6,962 bases of DNA, taken from positions 1 to 6,962 of the forward strand of contig CAMZFJ010000091.1 in assembly GCA_947306025.1 (NCBI GenBank), written 5' to 3'. The position numbers were made by a program, and so were the translations under genes. Under the pieces are notes generated by a model. The model was not told the DNA's origin, did no database searches, and saw nothing but the letters and a program-made list of their open reading frames with translations. Shown piece by piece: positions 6,500-6,962 of this stretch (the stretch's first letter is position 1; every line of letters begins with the position of its first letter). This stretch comes from an uncultured Fibrobacter sp. GTDB lineage: Bacteria > Fibrobacterota > Fibrobacteria > Fibrobacterales > Fibrobacteraceae.

Positions 6500-6606
6500 C
6501 ACCAAATTATTGAATCCACACTTCCCGAGCATCGTAAGATTTATTATTAACCCCAAAAGGAATCGCCAGATTGCCTGTTGGAATTTGATAATTTATTGAT
6601 TTTTAA

Positions 6607-6882
6607 ATGCTTGAGGGACAAATTGTTTGCGCTGGAGTTGAAGTTCATTATTTTGGTAAAAACACTGAGGTGACAAATATAAGTACTGCTTTTGCTCGTG
6701 ACATTGAGAAGATTGGTGAAAGCAGCACTGAAGATTTGATATATCCAGAATCAAAAGAAGAATTAAAAAAGACTGTTGAGCAATTTTCGGCAGCGCCCAA
6801 TTCGCTGCTATATCCTCAACAGTCTGCTGCAAAGATACAACAAATAATTAAACGTGCAGCCAAATTTTTGAAAAAAATATGA
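6607..6882 (+). CDS. hypothetical protein, 91 residues, not recognised
   Basis: Residues 1-17 (MLEGQIVCAGVEVHYF) look like a short beta-strand region. From about 28 on the protein is mostly charged and helical, ending in a basic helix (IIKRAAKFLKK, 80-90). There is no signal peptide or membrane segment. Two stretches echo each other, LIYPESKEELKKTVEQ (44-59) and LLYPQQSAAKIQQIIKR (67-83), suggesting an old internal repeat. An in-frame TAA directly precedes the ATG, so this is the first possible start. There is no Shine-Dalgarno sequence, as for most genes here. A divergent promoter lies about 100 bp upstream. The codons look plausible for a real gene. However, a hairpin and a promoter-like box on the other strand lie inside its last third, which leaves some doubt that the whole ORF is coding. 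It could be the remaining end of a longer gene. Confidence 0.5.
   Translation: MLEGQIVCAGVEVHYFGKNTEVTNISTAFARDIEKIGESSTEDLIYPESKEELKKTVEQFSAAPNSLLYPQQSAAKIQQIIKRAAKFLKKI
6765..6824 (-). ncRNA. candidate antisense small RNA (promoter, hairpin and T-tract in about 70 bp)
   Basis: Just after a -7 box (6830-6837), the minus strand reads GACTGTTGAG (6815-6824), then GCAGCG/CGCTGC (6803-6808 with 6790-6795; 7-nt loop), then CTCAACAGTC (6771-6780), then six T (6765-6770). The outer 10-bp and inner 6-bp stems are perfect. The start expected from the -7 box falls almost exactly at the first base of the hairpin, so the whole RNA would be a terminator-like hairpin of about 60 nt, antisense to codons about 53-73 of the 91-residue ORF. 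Only minus transcription gives a T-tract, so this is not a terminator for the ORF itself. Confidence 0.45.
6830..6837 (-). promoter_or_regulatory. -7 element for the candidate antisense RNA
   Basis: TATCTTTG on the minus strand, in the context TTGTATCTTTGCAG, is the same -7 sequence as in the strong promoter at 1764-1771. TTTG stands 23 bp upstream (plus 6861-6864), somewhat longer than the usual 19-21 bp. Confidence 0.5.
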
Positions 6883-6888
6883 AGAAAT

Positions 6889-6906
6889 TTTTTCGTGTTT
6901 TTCGTG
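6889..6906. repeat. two tandem copies of a 9-bp unit
   Basis: TTTTTCGTG occurs twice in a row, between the stop of the 91-residue ORF and the last promoter. The second copy covers the place where a -33 box for that promoter would lie. Confidence 0.7.
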
Positions 6907-6927
6907 ATTTTAGATGTAAAAAAATAT

Positions 6928-6935
6928 TATTTTTG
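6928..6935 (+). promoter_or_regulatory. -7 element of the promoter for the gene at the right edge
   Basis: TATTTTTG followed by CACTC is a perfect TAnnTTTG match, 20 bp before the ATG at 6956. There is no TTTG at the usual distance; the TTTTTCGTG repeats lie there instead. Transcription would start near 6940. Confidence 0.65.
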
Positions 6936-6955
6936 CACTCGAAAAAATTAACACC

Positions 6956-6962
6956 ATGATAC
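6956..6962 (+). CDS. putative start of a further gene, cut by the window edge
   Basis: Only ATG ATA C is visible. The call rests on position: an ATG about 20 bp after a good -7 element, preceded by an AT-rich leader ending AACACC, which is the usual arrangement in this phylum. Nothing can be said about the product. Confidence 0.45.

Larger units (their letters stand above)
6438..6503. repeat. 14-bp perfect inverted repeat carrying divergent -7 elements
   Basis: GGTGCAAAAATACA (6438-6451) is the exact reverse complement of TGTATTTTTGCACC (6490-6503), with a 38-bp spacer. Each arm contains one TATTTTTG box facing outward. The -33 regions of the two promoters must overlap in the shared spacer. 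Confidence 0.85.

Noticed and set aside
6438..6503. Invertible (phase-variable) promoter flanked by inverted repeats
   Set aside because: The repeats contain the -7 boxes themselves, the spacer is only 38 bp, and no invertase gene is nearby. Overlapping divergent promoters explain it better.
6593..6832. Minus-strand 79-codon ORF opposite the 91-residue ORF
   Set aside because: It begins with TTG inside the -7 box of the candidate antisense RNA, runs through its hairpin, and has an unlikely composition rich in Gln and Cys.
6879..6959. 26-codon ORF beginning MKKFFRVF, overlapping the stop of the 91-residue ORF and the next ATG
   Set aside because: It runs through the -7 box of the last promoter and through AT-rich repeat sequence, with no ribosome binding site. 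The ATGA overlaps are probably chance.

Overview
The window reads as chromosomal DNA of a Bacteroidales bacterium (phylum Bacteroidota). Four things point there: several promoters of the phylum-specific form TAnnTTTG (-7), a C-terminal type IX secretion (T9SS) sorting domain, a surface-protein module style typical of gut Bacteroidales, and the first codons of a Bacteroidota-type ribosomal protein L21 (MYAIVEIAGQQFK) at the left edge. I cannot name the species.

Layout. Nearly everything reads leftward (minus strand). At 1-41 is the 5' end of rplU with its own promoter at about 80-111. At 133-1737 is a lipoprotein built of two formylglycine-generating-enzyme-like (SUMF1) domains, driven by a very good promoter at 1764-1795. 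At 1830-2219 is a dead KilA-N gene with its N-terminus, its middle (about 120 codons by family comparison) and its C-terminal tail missing. A strong intrinsic terminator (2256-2290) separates it from a two-gene unit: a 1147-residue secreted multidomain T9SS cargo protein (2631-6074) and, 21 bp behind it, an 89-residue secreted protein with a C-terminal hydrophobic segment and basic tail (2340-2609).

Upstream of that unit lies the most interesting stretch. From a minus-strand promoter at 6442-6449, about 300 nt of apparently non-coding sequence can fold into a small hairpin, a long interrupted rod (6229-6349) and a 14-bp GAAA-capped intrinsic terminator followed by eight T (6140-6179). I see no second promoter of the usual type between this terminator and the start of the 1147-residue gene. 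The simplest readings are a structured leader that controls read-through into the surface-protein operon, or an independent structured RNA. An 8-base copy of the terminator's 5' arm sits in the early leader, so an antiterminator pairing is possible.

The right end turns rightward: a divergent promoter (6492-6499), an unrecognised 91-residue ORF (6607-6882), and a promoter plus start codon of a further gene cut by the window edge (6928-6962). Inside the 91-residue ORF, on the opposite strand, a -7 element is followed at once by a long hairpin and six T, which looks like a minimal antisense RNA gene of about 60 nt. No tRNA, rRNA, CRISPR array or intact mobile element was seen.
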